NCBI GenBank assembly: GCA_030141605.1
Contig: JAQGDQ010000352.1
Span: 188,001 to 248,377 of the forward strand
Source of the DNA: Tubiluchus corallicola
Taxonomy: Eukaryota > Priapulida > Priapulimorpha > Priapulimorphida > Tubiluchidae
DNA: 60,377 bases
Reading direction: 5' to 3'
A model generated the notes under the pieces. The model was not told the DNA's origin and searched no databases. It saw nothing but the letters and a program-made list of their open reading frames with translations. Both the position numbers and the translations under genes were made by a program. Within the stretch, counting starts at the first letter, position 1; each line of letters opens with the position of its first letter. Shown here in pieces: positions 60,301-60,377 of this stretch.

Positions 60301-60377
60301 CCATTGCACTTGCAGGAGCAATTAAAAACAACACTGATCTTGTTTGGCTTCCTAGGGTGAAATACTCCATGGTGGGG
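57357..60377 (-). mobile_element. pol: BEL/Pao LTR retrotransposon pol (RT, RNase H, integrase), partial
   Basis: One open frame runs from the right edge to a stop at 57357, more than 1000 codons with no break. It enters in mid-protein: the pre-RT block 'HHGVFHPRKP...' is readable at 60377-60279. Reverse transcriptase follows with YVDD (about 60050-59940). Next come the Pao RNase H region with 'HHFSDASNDAYG' (about 59420), an integrase zinc motif (HLGRDY...CFKCKKE, about 58440-58320) and the integrase core (GIDFFGP about 58230, TDRGTNF about 58040, GGVWDRC about 57900). The acidic residue in the last motif is Asp where Glu is usual. The RNase H and integrase order identify BEL/Pao. Gag, protease and the 5' LTR lie beyond the window. 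Confidence 0.93.

Overview
The window is nuclear DNA of a metazoan, most likely an AT-rich, repeat-heavy invertebrate. The evidence is spliced genes with GT/AG introns of about 0.7-3.8 kb, a class A GPCR, ABCB8- and RNF25-type proteins, and dense non-LTR, DNA-transposon and BEL/Pao remains. I cannot place the lineage more closely. There is no operon logic, CRISPR array or prokaryotic feature. All exon models come from reading splice sites and phases by eye.

Layout. 1-10 kb is a transposon graveyard: three different LINE reverse-transcriptase relics, all on the minus strand, two copies of a TTAA-flanked MITE, and a long-armed foldback element. 10.2-18.6 kb is a five-exon cyclophilin gene (+) with a signal peptide. 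Its first intron contains a complete single-exon GPCR gene on the opposite strand, and its other introns hold large microsatellites, a strong hairpin and tRNA-like sequences. 18.7-24.7 kb is gene-free, with a LINE tail, a coding-like relic, a GC-rich hAT-like element and a third MITE copy. 24.8-36.1 kb is a minus-strand multi-exon gene for an unrecognised secreted protein; at least one internal exon is missing from my model.

36-41.5 kb is intergenic, with an hAT relic that retains a transposase C-terminal fragment. 41.5-47.1 kb holds two uninterrupted minus-strand genes: a mitochondrial ABCB8-type half transporter and an RNF25-type RWD-RING E3 ligase. 47.1-49.2 kb is a foldback cluster plus a LINE 3' end whose near-identical twin lies at 33.6 kb in inverted orientation. 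49.3-55.5 kb is an aldo-keto reductase gene (+): six exons in perfect phase, with the C-terminal exon(s) not found. Its introns contain a Tigger/pogo transposon and several repeat families. A fourth MITE copy follows, then from 56.3 kb to the right edge a BEL/Pao retrotransposon (-) with a long intact pol frame and a candidate LTR.

The host genes look like unrelated housekeeping or signalling genes (ER protein folding, peptide sensing, mitochondrial transport, ubiquitination, carbonyl reduction), not one pathway. The most notable items are the nested antisense GPCR, the orphan secreted protein, the four-copy TTAA MITE family, the GC-rich hAT-like island with a visible 8-bp target duplication, and the foldback cluster upstream of the reductase.
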